Part shown: positions 7,884 to 16,375 of the stretch, piece by piece
Position numbering within the stretch: the stretch's first letter is position 1
Layout of the letters: each line of letters begins with the position of its first letter
Assembly (NCBI GenBank): GCA_012838385.1
Contig: DUPL01000023.1
Location: 62,001 to 126,000, forward strand
Direction: 5' to 3'
Source: Clostridiaceae bacterium
GTDB lineage: Bacteria > Bacillota > Clostridia > UBA1212 > DUPL01
Length of the DNA stretch: 64,000 nucleotides
Position numbers and translations under genes: made by a program
The notes under the pieces: generated by a model
What the model was told of the DNA's origin: nothing
Seen by the model: only the letters and a program-made list of their open reading frames with translations
Databases searched by the model: none

Positions 7884-9215
7884 TTACATTATATTCTTTA
7901 CAAACTCCGTTAATTCATCAATTGTATAAACTGATTGTTCTCCGCTATTCATATCCTTTATGCAAACCGTATTTTTCTTGACTTCATCCTCCCCTATAAT
8001 CGCAACATAAGGGATTCCCAGCTTGTTTGCATAATTCAATTTCTTTGCTAATTTACCGTCATTTAAATAAACTTCTGTATTAACACCCTTCCGCCTGATA
8101 TAGTTAGCTGTCTTAATGGCATATGCACTAGTATCTCCTAGCGGAACAAACAGAACCTTGGTAGTTGTTTTCACGCCACTAACGCTAATAACATTGGCTT
8201 CTCTAAGTTGATAAAACAATCTTGACAATCCTATTGATATTCCTACACCTGGTAGTTTCTTTTTTGTATAATTTGATGCAAGGTTGTCGTATCTTCCACC
8301 AGAGCACACACTTCCAAGTTCTTTGTGATGGTTGAGTATGGTCTCATAAACAGTGCCGGTATAGTAGTCGAGACCTCTTGCTATCTTCAAATTGATTTCA
8401 ATCTCTGACGAATCCAAACCGAACGCCTTTATGTAGGACCATACGGTTTCTAACTCTTCCAAACCGGAAACAAAATCATCATTATCTATATCAATCTGTC
8501 TAAGAGCTGATATCACATCATCCGGATCGCCACATAGATTTGTAAATTCAAGTATTTCATCGGCAACATTTTCAGATATACCACTCGCAACAAGTTCCTT
8601 CCTGACATTGTCAGCACCTATCTTGTCCAGTTTGTCTATGATTCTTAATACTTCCACATTGTCCTTAATACCGTAATGCATGAAAAATCCATTCAATAGC
8701 TTGCGGTTGTTTATCATGATTGTAAATTCGTCCAAACCGAGCTTCTTGAATGTAGAATGAATAACACTTACAATTTCAGCATCATTAATAACACTGAGTT
8801 TTTCGTCTCCGACAATGTCAATATCACATTGATAAAACTCTCTGAAACGGCCTTTTTGAGGACGTTCTCCACGATATACCTTGCCTATATGATATCTTCT
8901 AAAGGGGAACGTAAGAACTCCATAATGCTGTGCAACAAACCTTGCAAGAGGAACCGTCAGATCGAATCTAAGAGCCAGATCATTATCTCCCTTGGTGAAT
9001 CTGTATACCTGTTTCTCAGTTTCTCCACCGCTTTTTGCAAGCAGCACCTCGGCTTTTTCAATTACCGGAGTGTCTATGGGTATAAAACCGTAGCTCTCGA
9101 AAGTACTCCTGATGGTATCGAGCATATTGTTAAATATTATCTGGTCTTCTGGAAGCAACTCAAGAAAACCGGATAAAATAGATGGTTTAACTATTGTATC
9201 TTTATTTTGATTCAT
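7884..9215 (-). CDS. hisS: Histidyl-tRNA synthetase
   Basis: Class II aminoacyl-tRNA synthetase that charges tRNA-His in the cytosol. It has 443 residues with this start. The motif 2 region is VYRGERPQKGRFREFYQ. The histidine-specific LARGLDYYTG motif (within KIARGLDYYTGTVYE) and the anticodon-binding C-terminal domain follow. I chose ATG at 9215 because GGGAGG lies upstream and a consensus promoter sits at 9271-9243. The open frame continues to 9359, but that extension would run into the tRNA terminator and tRNA gene. It is the first gene of a likely hisS-luxS unit. Confidence 0.96.
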   Translation of the reverse strand: MNQNKDTIVKPSILSGFLELLPEDQIIFNNMLDTIRSTFESYGFIPIDTPVIEKAEVLLAKSGGETEKQVYRFTKGDNDLALRFDLTVPLARFVAQHYGVLTFPFRRYHIGKVYRGERPQKGRFREFYQCDIDIVGDEKLSVINDAEIVSVIHSTFKKLGLDEFTIMINNRKLLNGFFMHYGIKDNVEVLRIIDKLDKIGADNVRKELVASGISENVADEILEFTNLCGDPDDVISALRQIDIDNDDFVSGLEELETVWSYIKAFGLDSSEIEINLKIARGLDYYTGTVYETILNHHKELGSVCSGGRYDNLASNYTKKKLPGVGISIGLSRLFYQLREANVISVSGVKTTTKVLFVPLGDTSAYAIKTANYIRRKGVNTEVYLNDGKLAKKLNYANKLGIPYVAIIGEDEVKKNTVCIKDMNSGEQSVYTIDELTEFVKNIM

Positions 9216-9242
9216 AAGATCCTCCCAAATATGTTCGCGTAA

Positions 9243-9271
9243 AGTATAATTGAAAGAAGAGATCTTGTCAA
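9243..9271 (-). promoter_or_regulatory. Sigma-A promoter of hisS
   Basis: -35 TTGACA (9271-9266), 17-base spacer, -10 TATACT (9248-9243). The predicted transcript starts near 9237, about 20 bases before the chosen hisS ATG, leaving no room for a T-box leader. Confidence 0.85.
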
Positions 9272-9283
9272 TCATTACGCATA

Positions 9284-9319
9284 TAAAAACTCCAAGGAAA
9301 CATGTGTTTCGTTGGAGTT
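9284..9319 (-). terminator. Terminator of the tRNA-Lys gene
   Basis: Stem AACUCCAA/UUGGAGUU (arms 9319-9312 and 9295-9288), extended inside by GAAAC/GUUUC, followed by UUUUAU in minus-strand RNA. It lies just after the tRNA CCA end and before the hisS promoter. Confidence 0.85.
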
Positions 9320-9326
9320 GCACGGT

Positions 9327-9402
9327 TGGTGATCCATCGGAGACTCGAACTCCGGACACCCTGATTAAAAGCCAGGTGCTCTACCGACTGAGCTAATGGA
9401 TC
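9327..9402 (-). tRNA. tRNA-Lys (anticodon TTT)
   Basis: The 76-base cloverleaf has acceptor stem GATCCAT/ATGGATC, a D-arm with AGCTCAGTCGGTAGAGC, and anticodon stem CCTGG/TCAGG with loop CTTTTAA (anticodon TTT). The T-arm is GTCCGGAGTTCGAGTCTCCG-like, the discriminator is A and the CCA is genome-encoded. It forms a solo unit with its own promoter and terminator, lying between thiI and hisS. Confidence 0.97.
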
Positions 9403-9424
9403 TTTTATTTTTTGGCGCCTGATT

Positions 9425-9453
9425 ATAATACTACATTTCAACCGGCTTGTCAA
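9425..9453 (-). promoter_or_regulatory. Promoter of the tRNA-Lys gene
   Basis: -35 TTGACA (9453-9448), 17-base spacer, -10 TATTAT (9430-9425). The predicted start is near 9418, which gives a leader of about 16 bases before the tRNA. Confidence 0.75.
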
Positions 9454-9510
9454 CACCTTTTTCTAAAAAAAAGCATGAAAAGTGCGACAAGCCTTGCCTC
9501 ACCATATATT

Positions 9511-10680
9511 CTACTCTACAACGACAAGCTCCATACTGTCAAAAGCTTCTTTCTCCAGTACCTCAAAATCAACTCTTTCTTCCTGTTTTAAAACATCATC
9601 AAGATTCGGTCTCGTCTTTGGATGCTTTGGAGTAAAAATAGTACAGCAGTCTTCGTAAGGAAGTATGCTGGTCTCATACGTATCAATTTTTCTGGCAATA
9701 TCAATTACTTCAGTCTTGTCCATTCCGATTAAAGGCCTGAAAACAGGCATATTGACAGCATTATCCGTACAATACAAAGCATGCATTGTCTGACTTGCCA
9801 CCTGTCCCACGCTTTCTCCTGTAACAAGAGCCATGCAGCCCGTATGTCTTGCAATTTTCTCCGCCAAACGCATCATGGACCTTCTCATAATGATGGTACC
9901 GTAGGACTGCTCGCATCTTTTGTTAATCTCAAGCTGTATATCGGTAAAAGGTACAATATACAGTTTTATTGTACCACAGTAACTGGCGAGAATTTCCGCA
10001 AGGTCAATCACCTTGCCTTTAGCCCTTTCGCTAGTATAAGGATAACTGTGATAATGTACGCATACAAGCTCCACACCTCTTTTTGCTACCATATAACCTG
10101 CAACAGGACTATCAATGCCTCCTGAAAGCAGCAGACATCCTTTGCCATTTGAGCCAACAGGCATTCCTCTATGTCCTTCCACAATATCCGTATAAACATA
10201 AGATTTTTCCCTAACTTCGACAAAAACTATAAAGTCGGGATTATTTACATCAACCTTTACGGAATGAGAAAAGTTCTTCAGTACATACGCCCCAAGTTCA
10301 TTGCAAATTTCAGGAGACTTCAAATGAAATGACTTGTTTCCCCTCTTTGCCTCAACCTTGAAGGTCATGGCTTCATTACCAAGCTTTTTCTCAACAACAT
10401 GGTGCGCCGCCTTCTTGATTTCCTCCATGTCGTTTTCAACACATGTAGCAACACTTACAGAGACTATACCAAACACCTTTGTCAGTTTTTCTACAGCCTT
10501 ATCTATATCAAAATTATCTTTTCCTTCAATAAAGAACCTTGACTGCGACCAGTTGATTACAAATTCTCCACAGTCCTTCATTGCCTTCCTCATATTCGAT
10601 GCAAGTTTGTTTTCAAAGTTTTTTCTATTTAATCCTTTTAAAGCAATTTCTCCAATTCTGGCCAAAATAACTTTTTCCAT
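9511..10680 (-). CDS. thiI: tRNA 4-thiouridine synthase (sulfurtransferase)
   Basis: ThiI adenylates and thiolates U8 of tRNAs, and in some organisms also takes part in thiazole synthesis. The 389 residues contain an NFLD/THUMP region (about 1-165) and an ATP-pyrophosphatase domain with the PP-loop SGGIDSP at 186-192. The C-terminal rhodanese domain of E. coli ThiI is absent, as in Bacillus-type ThiI, which takes sulfur from a dedicated cysteine desulfurase. That partner, nifS, lies 11 bases upstream in the same operon, which supports the assignment strongly. Confidence 0.94.
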   Translation of the reverse strand: MEKVILARIGEIALKGLNRKNFENKLASNMRKAMKDCGEFVINWSQSRFFIEGKDNFDIDKAVEKLTKVFGIVSVSVATCVENDMEEIKKAAHHVVEKKLGNEAMTFKVEAKRGNKSFHLKSPEICNELGAYVLKNFSHSVKVDVNNPDFIVFVEVREKSYVYTDIVEGHRGMPVGSNGKGCLLLSGGIDSPVAGYMVAKRGVELVCVHYHSYPYTSERAKGKVIDLAEILASYCGTIKLYIVPFTDIQLEINKRCEQSYGTIIMRRSMMRLAEKIARHTGCMALVTGESVGQVASQTMHALYCTDNAVNMPVFRPLIGMDKTEVIDIARKIDTYETSILPYEDCCTIFTPKHPKTRPNLDDVLKQEERVDFEVLEKEAFDSMELVVVE

Positions 10681-10691
10681 ATCTATTCCAC

Positions 10692-11840
10692 CTATCTGGT
10701 TCTTTTAAGCATTGATACTTCCTCTTTGATGATTTCCACCGCTTCTTTTGCCTCATCCAATGTATTTTGAGCGCTGAAACTTATTCTAATTGCTCCGTCA
10801 ATAATATTATTCGGTATTTGCATTGCAGTCAGCACATGGCTTCTTTTGTTCTTTCTGGTAGAACAGGCAGAACCCGTTGACACATAAATCCCTTTTGCTT
10901 CAAGACTATGCAAAAGAACTTCTCCTTTTATTCCCTCAAAGGACACATTAAGAATATATGGCAGACTACTCTCAAGGTTTGATATGACGTGAACCTTGTT
11001 CTCCTTGCCCAGCTCTTTTGCAATATAGTCCCTTATCTCCCTGACTTTTTCAAACCATTCTTCAAGATTCTCATACGCTATACTAGCAGCTTCGGCAAAC
11101 CCTGCTATTCCAGGCAGATTCTCAGTACCTGATCTTAATCCACCTTCCTGTCCTCCACCAAATATCACAGGCTCAACACGTATTCCTTTTTTAACATACA
11201 GAGCACCAATTCCTCTTGGGCCACCTATCTTGTGGGCACTAATGCTGAGCATGTCACAACTTAAATCCTTTGTGTCTATTTTGAGCTTGCCGAAACTCTG
11301 AACACAATCAGCATGAAATACCGTATTTCCATTCTTGCCCTTGACTATTTTGCATATCTCTTTTATTGGCAAGATGCTGCCTGTTTCACTATTAACATGG
11401 TGAACAGAAACAAGAACTGTTTTTTCTTTAACCTTGTCTCTTATCCATTCCAAATCAGGAACTCCTTTTCTATCAACAGGAATGTATTCCACATTATATC
11501 CGTTGTCGGACAGATATTTGGCGCATTCCAAAACAGAGGGATGTTCCGTCTCGGTAACCAGGATATGATTTCCCTTTCTGGGGTTGGCCCTGGCATAACC
11601 TATGAGTGCTAGATTGTTTGACTCGCTGCCACCTGAGGTGAATACAATTTCCTTTTCATCGCAGTTCAACAAGTCGGAAAAAATCTGCCGGTTTCTCCTG
11701 AGCTCCTTTTCAGCTTCATATCCAAGACTGTGAAGAGATGAAGGATTGCCGTAAAATTTTTCGGCAGTATGGACCATGACTCTGATAACACTATTCAATT
11801 GTTTCGTTGTTGCAGAATTGTCAAAATATATTTCTCTCAT
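10692..11840 (-). CDS. nifS: Cysteine desulfurase (NifS/IscS family), partner of ThiI
   Basis: PLP enzyme that removes sulfur from cysteine as a protein persulfide, here probably handed to ThiI. The 382 residues show TSGGSESNN (cofactor phosphate region, about 68-76), the PLP-binding Lys204 in SAHKIGG, and the persulfide Cys327 in TGSACSTRK. The start codon overlaps the trmD stop as ATGA, so the two are translationally coupled. Its place directly before thiI suggests tRNA thiolation rather than bulk Fe-S assembly; no iscU/sufU scaffold is nearby. Confidence 0.92.
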   Translation of the reverse strand: MREIYFDNSATTKQLNSVIRVMVHTAEKFYGNPSSLHSLGYEAEKELRRNRQIFSDLLNCDEKEIVFTSGGSESNNLALIGYARANPRKGNHILVTETEHPSVLECAKYLSDNGYNVEYIPVDRKGVPDLEWIRDKVKEKTVLVSVHHVNSETGSILPIKEICKIVKGKNGNTVFHADCVQSFGKLKIDTKDLSCDMLSISAHKIGGPRGIGALYVKKGIRVEPVIFGGGQEGGLRSGTENLPGIAGFAEAASIAYENLEEWFEKVREIRDYIAKELGKENKVHVISNLESSLPYILNVSFEGIKGEVLLHSLEAKGIYVSTGSACSTRKNKRSHVLTAMQIPNNIIDGAIRISFSAQNTLDEAKEAVEIIKEEVSMLKRTR

Positions 11841-12544
11841 TTGTCCATATTTTCTCCTTTAATGTACGCCTCATACAAGTCAGGTCTTTTCCTTTTTGTT
11901 CTTTCCAAGGACTGCTCCCTTCTCCACTTTTCAATCTCTGCATGATGGCCTGAAAGAAGAATATCGGGCACCTTCTTTCCGTTTATCTCATAAGGTCTGG
12001 TGTATTGAGGATACTCAAGCAAGCCATTTACATGGGATTCGGACATTATTGCCTCCTCAGAAGACAAAACGCCCGGAACAAGTCTTCCAATACAATCTGC
12101 AAGTACCATGGCAGGTATCTCGCCACCTGTTAATACATAATCTCCAATCGAAATCTCTTCATCCACAATGTCTTCAAGAACCCTTTCGTCAACCCCTTCA
12201 TAGTGTCCGCAAAGAATCACAAGATGAGATCTTCTACTCAGTTCCATGGCCTTTTTCTGTGTCAGAACCTGGCCCTGAGGTGACATGTATATGCACCAGG
12301 GTCTGTCATCCGAGTTATCCTTTATATCCATAAAAGCATCGTATATGGGCTGATAGGACATGACAAGACCGGGACCTCCACCGTAAGGATAATCATCCAC
12401 TTTCCTGTGCTTGTCCTTGCTGTAGTTCCTTATCTGATAGTATCTGAAATCAAGCAGCCCTTTATCAATAGCCCTGCCAATTATGCTTTCATCAAAGCAT
12501 GCTTTTATAACATTGGGGAACAAAGTTAAAAAGTCAATTCTCAT
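11837..12544 (-). CDS. trmD: tRNA (guanine-37-N1)-methyltransferase
   Basis: SPOUT-class methyltransferase that forms m1G37 in tRNAs with a G36-G37 sequence, preventing +1 frameshifting. The 235 residues are the normal length. [10 protein letters not shown] at the start, YGGGPGLVM, the [10 protein letters not shown] trefoil-knot strand and [10 protein letters not shown] are diagnostic. Its start overlaps the end of rimM by 11 bases and its stop overlaps nifS by four, within the rpsP-khpA-rimM-trmD order usual in Firmicutes. Confidence 0.96.
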   Translation of the reverse strand: MRIDFLTLFPNVIKACFDESIIGRAIDKGLLDFRYYQIRNYSKDKHRKVDDYPYGGGPGLVMSYQPIYDAFMDIKDNSDDRPWCIYMSPQGQVLTQKKAMELSRRSHLVILCGHYEGVDERVLEDIVDEEISIGDYVLTGGEIPAMVLADCIGRLVPGVLSSEEAIMSESHVNGLLEYPQYTRPYEINGKKVPDILLSGHHAEIEKWRREQSLERTKRKRPDLYEAYIKGENMDK

Positions 12545-13058
12545 AGTAAATTTCCTTTAATCCCGGTAATAGCTCTACAATGATTTTTCTATTCTCAACA
12601 TCAATGGACTTGACCACTTTTTCCAGAGCTGGTACAAGTATTGATTTGCCTTCATCGTTTACTACATCGTAAACATCATTGCTGCCAGTCTCAAAAACAT
12701 CCTTCACCTTACCAAGTATCTCTCCGGTGTGCTCATACACCGTACACCCAATAAGGTCCGCTATAAAGTATCTTCCTTCAGGCAGCTTAATGGCATCCTC
12801 CCTGGAAACGGAAATATAGGCTCCTTTAAGATTCAGAGCCTTGTCACGTGTATCCACGTCTTTCAATGCAAGCAGAATAACATTATCCAAAATTCTACTG
12901 CTTTGATATTCATATTCTTTCAAGGCACTATCCTTCTCGATCCAAACTTTTTTAAGTTTCTTAAATCTGTTTGGATCCTCGGTTTCAGGTAACACCTTGA
13001 GTTCGCCCCGTATCCCATGAGCATTGACAATTTTACCAATAACAAAACGCTCTACCAT
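12534..13058 (-). CDS. rimM: Ribosome maturation factor RimM
   Basis: Assists late 30S assembly of the head region near S19. The 174 residues hold an N-terminal RimM barrel ([15 protein letters not shown] at about 8-22) and a C-terminal PRC-like barrel ([12 protein letters not shown]..., about 97-170). AGAGGT precedes the ATG. It lies in the ribosomal and tRNA-modification cluster. The gap before it holds a weak possible attenuator. Confidence 0.95.
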   Translation of the reverse strand: MVERFVIGKIVNAHGIRGELKVLPETEDPNRFKKLKKVWIEKDSALKEYEYQSSRILDNVILLALKDVDTRDKALNLKGAYISVSREDAIKLPEGRYFIADLIGCTVYEHTGEILGKVKDVFETGSNDVYDVVNDEGKSILVPALEKVVKSIDVENRKIIVELLPGLKEIYYEN

Positions 13059-13094
13059 TTACAACCTCTTTACACATATATTCATGCAAATAGC

Positions 13095-13122
13095 AAAAGA
13101 GGGAGCGGCAAACCCTTCCCCC
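13095..13122 (-). terminator. Possible weak attenuator between khpA and rimM
   Basis: In minus-strand RNA GGGGGA (13122-13117) can pair with UCCCUC (13104-13099, one G-U pair) across a 12-base loop, followed by UUUUG. The stem is short and the U-run brief, so at most it lowers readthrough from rpsP-khpA into rimM-trmD. Confidence 0.35.
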
Positions 13123-13151
13123 ATTAATCAGCTCATAACCAAATGATAGTC

Positions 13152-13379
13152 TCAAACTATGTCCACATACACCGGCTTGTCTTCATTCCTGGATGCTGCT
13201 TTAATAACAGTCCTAATGGCTTTAGCTATGCGGCCATCCTTGCCTATGACTTTTCCCATATCCTCTTCAGCAACACTAAGTTGCAGAGTAATCGCCTTCT
13301 CAGTTTCAATCTGATTGACAGAAACCGCATCCGTATTGTCAACCAATTGACGGGCGATATAAACGAGCAGCTCTTTCAT
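13152..13379 (-). CDS. khpA: KH-domain RNA-binding protein KhpA
   Basis: Small single type II KH-domain protein that binds RNA broadly and, in other Firmicutes, pairs with KhpB. The GXXG loop is visible as GKDGRIAKAIR. The start ATG at 13379 has GGAGG eight bases upstream and gives 75 residues, the usual size; a longer TTG-started reading to 13394 is less likely. It lies between rpsP and rimM, its standard position. Confidence 0.92.
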   Translation of the reverse strand: MKELLVYIARQLVDNTDAVSVNQIETEKAITLQLSVAEEDMGKVIGKDGRIAKAIRTVIKAASRNEDKPVYVDIV

Positions 13380-13398
13380 AAAGCAATCCTCCAATCTC

Positions 13399-13647
13399 TT
13401 ACTCAGCTGTTTTCTCAGTTACTCTCTTGTACAGAGCCTTGACAGTGTCAGTCATCTGTGCACCATTTTTAATCCAATAGTCTGCCCTTTCGACATCTAT
13501 CTTGATCTCAGCAGGATCCACAAGCGGATTGTAGGTTCCTATTTCCTCGATAAATCTGCCGTCTCTGGCATTCCTTGAGTCTGCTACAACAACTCTATAA
13601 TATGGAGCCTTTTTAGCACCTATTCTTTTAAGTCTGATTTTTACCAC
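13399..13647 (-). CDS. rpsP: 30S ribosomal protein S16
   Basis: Small-subunit protein of 82 residues. It begins [20 protein letters not shown], followed by [14 protein letters not shown], both diagnostic. I chose GTG at 13647 because AGGAGG is eight bases upstream and the product then matches the canonical N-terminus; a GTG three codons earlier is also open. It lies just after ffh and before khpA. Confidence 0.95.
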   Translation of the reverse strand: MVKIRLKRIGAKKAPYYRVVVADSRNARDGRFIEEIGTYNPLVDPAEIKIDVERADYWIKNGAQMTDTVKALYKRVTEKTAE

Positions 13648-13679
13648 ACCAAGCACCTCCTTTGTATTAATTGGTTATG

Positions 13680-15008
13680 TTAAAAAGGTAATCGCATTTT
13701 GCCAAAACCTTTCTTACCTGCACCTTGCATCATCTTCATCATTCTTTTGATGTTCTCAAAATCCTTTATCACCCGGTTAACATCCTGCACTGTAGTGCCG
13801 CTACCCTGGGCTATTCTTTTTCTACGGCTTGCATTTAGTATTGAAGGATCTTTTCTTTCTTTCAAAGTCATTGAATGAATAATAGCTTCTGTCTTTACAA
13901 GCTTCTTTTCATCAATGTCTTCCTCGTTTATCTTGCCTGCAACTCCAGGCAGCAACCCAAGTATACTGCTTATACCACCCATTTTCTTGACCTGCTGCAT
14001 CTGATCAAGAAAATCATCCAGTGTGAACTGCTGCTTGCGCATCTTCTTTTCCAGCTCTTCGGCCTTCTCAAGGTCGATGGCTTCCATGGCCTTGTCAATT
14101 AACGTAAGCACGTCACCCATACCAAGGATTCTGTCCGCCATTCTGTCCGGATAGAAGACTTCAAATTCATTCATCTTCTCGCCTACGGACGAGAACTTCA
14201 CAGGTTTGCCGGTTACAGCTTTTACTGACAAGGCAGCACCGCCACGGGTATCACTGTCAAGTTTGGACAGAATTATGCCGGTGACATCCAGTCTATCATT
14301 GAATGTCTGTGCCACATTCGCAGCATCCTGACCAGTCATTGCATCTACTACCAGCAAAATTTCGGAGGGATTTGTTGCTTCCTTTATTTTTTCCAATTCC
14401 ACCATTAATTCCTCATCTATCTGCAGTCTTCCCGCAGTGTCGATGATTACTACATCATTAAGCCCTCTGAGCGCCTGTTTGACCGCATTTTTTGCAATCT
14501 TTACAGGATTTTCATCAGTACCTTCCTGATAAACATTAACCCCAATTTGTCCACCCAGTACTTCCAGTTGCTTTACTGCAGCAGGTCTGTACACGTCACA
14601 GGCAACCAAAAGAGGGTTTTTGCCCTGTTTTTTCAGATGGAGTGCAAGCTTTCCCGAGGCTGTAGTCTTACCAGAACCCTGAAGTCCACAAAGAAGTATT
14701 ACATTCGGTGGTGTTTTTGAGAAGTCCAGTTTTGATTCTTTTGAACCTAATAGCTCTGTAAGCTCATCATTGATTATCTTTACAATTTGCTGTCCGGGTG
14801 AAAGACTTTGTATAACTTCCTGTCCAACGGCCTTTTCAGACACATTTGCAATAAAGTCCTTGACAACTTTGAAATTGACGTCAGCTTCCAGAAGTGCCAG
14901 TCGAATTTCACGCATAAAGGATTTTACATCCTTTTCAGTGACCCTTGTCTGGCCTCTCAGCTTTTTTATTGTCTTTTGCAATTTTTCAGACAAACTTTCA
15001 AATGCCAT
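13680..15008 (-). CDS. ffh: Signal recognition particle protein Ffh
   Basis: GTPase subunit of SRP that binds signal sequences cotranslationally and docks with FtsY. The 442 residues contain an N domain, the G domain with GLQGSGKTT (about 106-114), DTAGR and TKLDSDTRGG, and a methionine-rich C-terminal M domain ending KMMQGAGKKGFGKMRLPF. It is downstream of ylxM, its frequent partner. The SRP RNA gene is not in the window. Confidence 0.97.
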   Translation of the reverse strand: MAFESLSEKLQKTIKKLRGQTRVTEKDVKSFMREIRLALLEADVNFKVVKDFIANVSEKAVGQEVIQSLSPGQQIVKIINDELTELLGSKESKLDFSKTPPNVILLCGLQGSGKTTASGKLALHLKKQGKNPLLVACDVYRPAAVKQLEVLGGQIGVNVYQEGTDENPVKIAKNAVKQALRGLNDVVIIDTAGRLQIDEELMVELEKIKEATNPSEILLVVDAMTGQDAANVAQTFNDRLDVTGIILSKLDSDTRGGAALSVKAVTGKPVKFSSVGEKMNEFEVFYPDRMADRILGMGDVLTLIDKAMEAIDLEKAEELEKKMRKQQFTLDDFLDQMQQVKKMGGISSILGLLPGVAGKINEEDIDEKKLVKTEAIIHSMTLKERKDPSILNASRRKRIAQGSGTTVQDVNRVIKDFENIKRMMKMMQGAGKKGFGKMRLPF

Positions 15009-15016
15009 TTAACCAC

Positions 15017-15373
15017 CTACAAGCTTGTAATAATGCCAACCAGTTTGGTCTCAATACTTGATAGTATGTTCCGGTTGTCGTCACCCAGTTCCTCGTCGTT
15101 TAAGAATGCAAAGTCATACTGAATTGATTCCAGCTGTTTTTTTACATTCAGAAACCTCTCCAAAAGTCCCAGTTTTTCCTCATACTCATAGAGTGCAGCT
15201 TTTCCCCGTTTAATAAAATCGTGCACTCCCTGCCTGCTTATCTTCATCTCTTCGGCAATCTCTGCTAGGCTGAGATCATGATTGTGATGCAGCTCAAGAC
15301 ACTTAAGCTGGCTTGGTGTCAGAAGCTGACCATAAAGGTCAATCAGCATGCTAATCTCATAAATATCTTTCAC
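15017..15373 (-). CDS. ylxM: YlxM/UPF0122 helix-turn-helix protein
   Basis: Small protein of 118 residues with a sigma-70 region 4-like helix-turn-helix (LSLAEIAEEMKISRQGVHDF). It is found next to ffh in most Firmicutes, where it modulates SRP GTPase activity or expression (family knowledge). I chose GTG at 15373 because AAGGTGG lies six bases upstream; a TTG two codons earlier is possible. It is eight bases ahead of ffh. Confidence 0.9.
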   Translation of the reverse strand: MKDIYEISMLIDLYGQLLTPSQLKCLELHHNHDLSLAEIAEEMKISRQGVHDFIKRGKAALYEYEEKLGLLERFLNVKKQLESIQYDFAFLNDEELGDDNRNILSSIETKLVGIITSL

Positions 15374-15463
15374 AAGCAACCACCTTCCCTCGCCCAGTTC
15401 AACGCTGTAAAGCTTGAACTCTTTACAATATACAGTATAAGAATCTATTTGTCAAGAAAAAAA

Positions 15464-16375
15464 TCATTCAAAAAGGGCTTTTACATAATCTTTTGCGTTA
15501 AATGTCTGAAGGTCATCTATACCTTCTCCAACTCCAACCAGTCTTACAGGGATACCCAAATCGGAACATATGGAAACTATGATTCCTCCCTTTGAAGTAC
15601 CATCCAGTTTTGTCAAAATAATACCTGTAATATTGGCAACATCCTTGAAAGCCTTTGCCTGGTTGACAGCATTCTGTCCTGTTGTGGAATCCAGTACAAG
15701 TAATACCTCTTTTCTTGCATGGGGCATTTCCTTGTCAACAACTCTTGCCATTTTTGCAAGTTCATCCATAAGGTTCTTTTTGTTATGCAGTCTGCCTGCT
15801 GTATCACAAATCAGTACATCTACATTCCTTGCTTTTGCTGCTTGGCAAGCATCAAACAAAACGCTTGACGGGTCAGAGCCTTCCTTCTGCTTTACAATAT
15901 CGACATCTGCCCTCTCAGCCCAGATGACAAGCTGGTCAATTGCCGCTGCCCGGAAGGTATCTCCTGCAGCAAGCAAAACCTTTTTACCCGCGTTCTTGTA
16001 CAAATTTGCCATTTTTCCTATGGATGTAGTCTTTCCTACTCCGTTAACACCAATAACAGTTATGACAACAGGAGTTGCATCAAGGTCAAGACCTTTGGCA
16101 CTGTCCCCTTCAAGAAGCTTGGCAATCTCTTCCTTCAGGTATGATTTCACAACTTCAGAATCAGTAACCCTGTCAGCCTTGACTCTTTGCCTTAGACTGT
16201 CCATAATCTTCTCAGTCGTTGGCACACCAAAATCAGAACTTATTAAAACATCTTCCAAAGATTCAAACAGCTCTTCATCAACTTTTCCAAAAGACGCCAA
16301 TACGGCATCTATTTTTCCCATAAAGTTTTCTTTTGTTTTTTTAAGCCCACTCTTCAGCTTGTCAAAAAAACTCAT
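15464..16375 (-). CDS. ftsY: SRP receptor FtsY
   Basis: Membrane-associated SRP GTPase that receives the ribosome-SRP complex. The 303 residues have the N domain, GVNGVGKTTSIGKMA (P-loop), DTAGRLHNK, and TKLDGTSKGG. The long acidic A domain of E. coli FtsY is absent, as usual in Firmicutes. Its ATG overlaps the smc stop (ATGA), and GGGGGAG inside the smc end is its SD, so the genes are coupled. Confidence 0.96.
   Translation of the reverse strand: MSFFDKLKSGLKKTKENFMGKIDAVLASFGKVDEELFESLEDVLISSDFGVPTTEKIMDSLRQRVKADRVTDSEVVKSYLKEEIAKLLEGDSAKGLDLDATPVVITVIGVNGVGKTTSIGKMANLYKNAGKKVLLAAGDTFRAAAIDQLVIWAERADVDIVKQKEGSDPSSVLFDACQAAKARNVDVLICDTAGRLHNKKNLMDELAKMARVVDKEMPHARKEVLLVLDSTTGQNAVNQAKAFKDVANITGIILTKLDGTSKGGIIVSICSDLGIPVRLVGVGEGIDDLQTFNAKDYVKALFE

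Noticed and set aside
9216-9359. N-terminal extension of hisS
   Set aside because: The open frame runs through the tRNA-Lys terminator and into the tRNA gene. A consensus promoter and GGGAGG site place the start at 9215.
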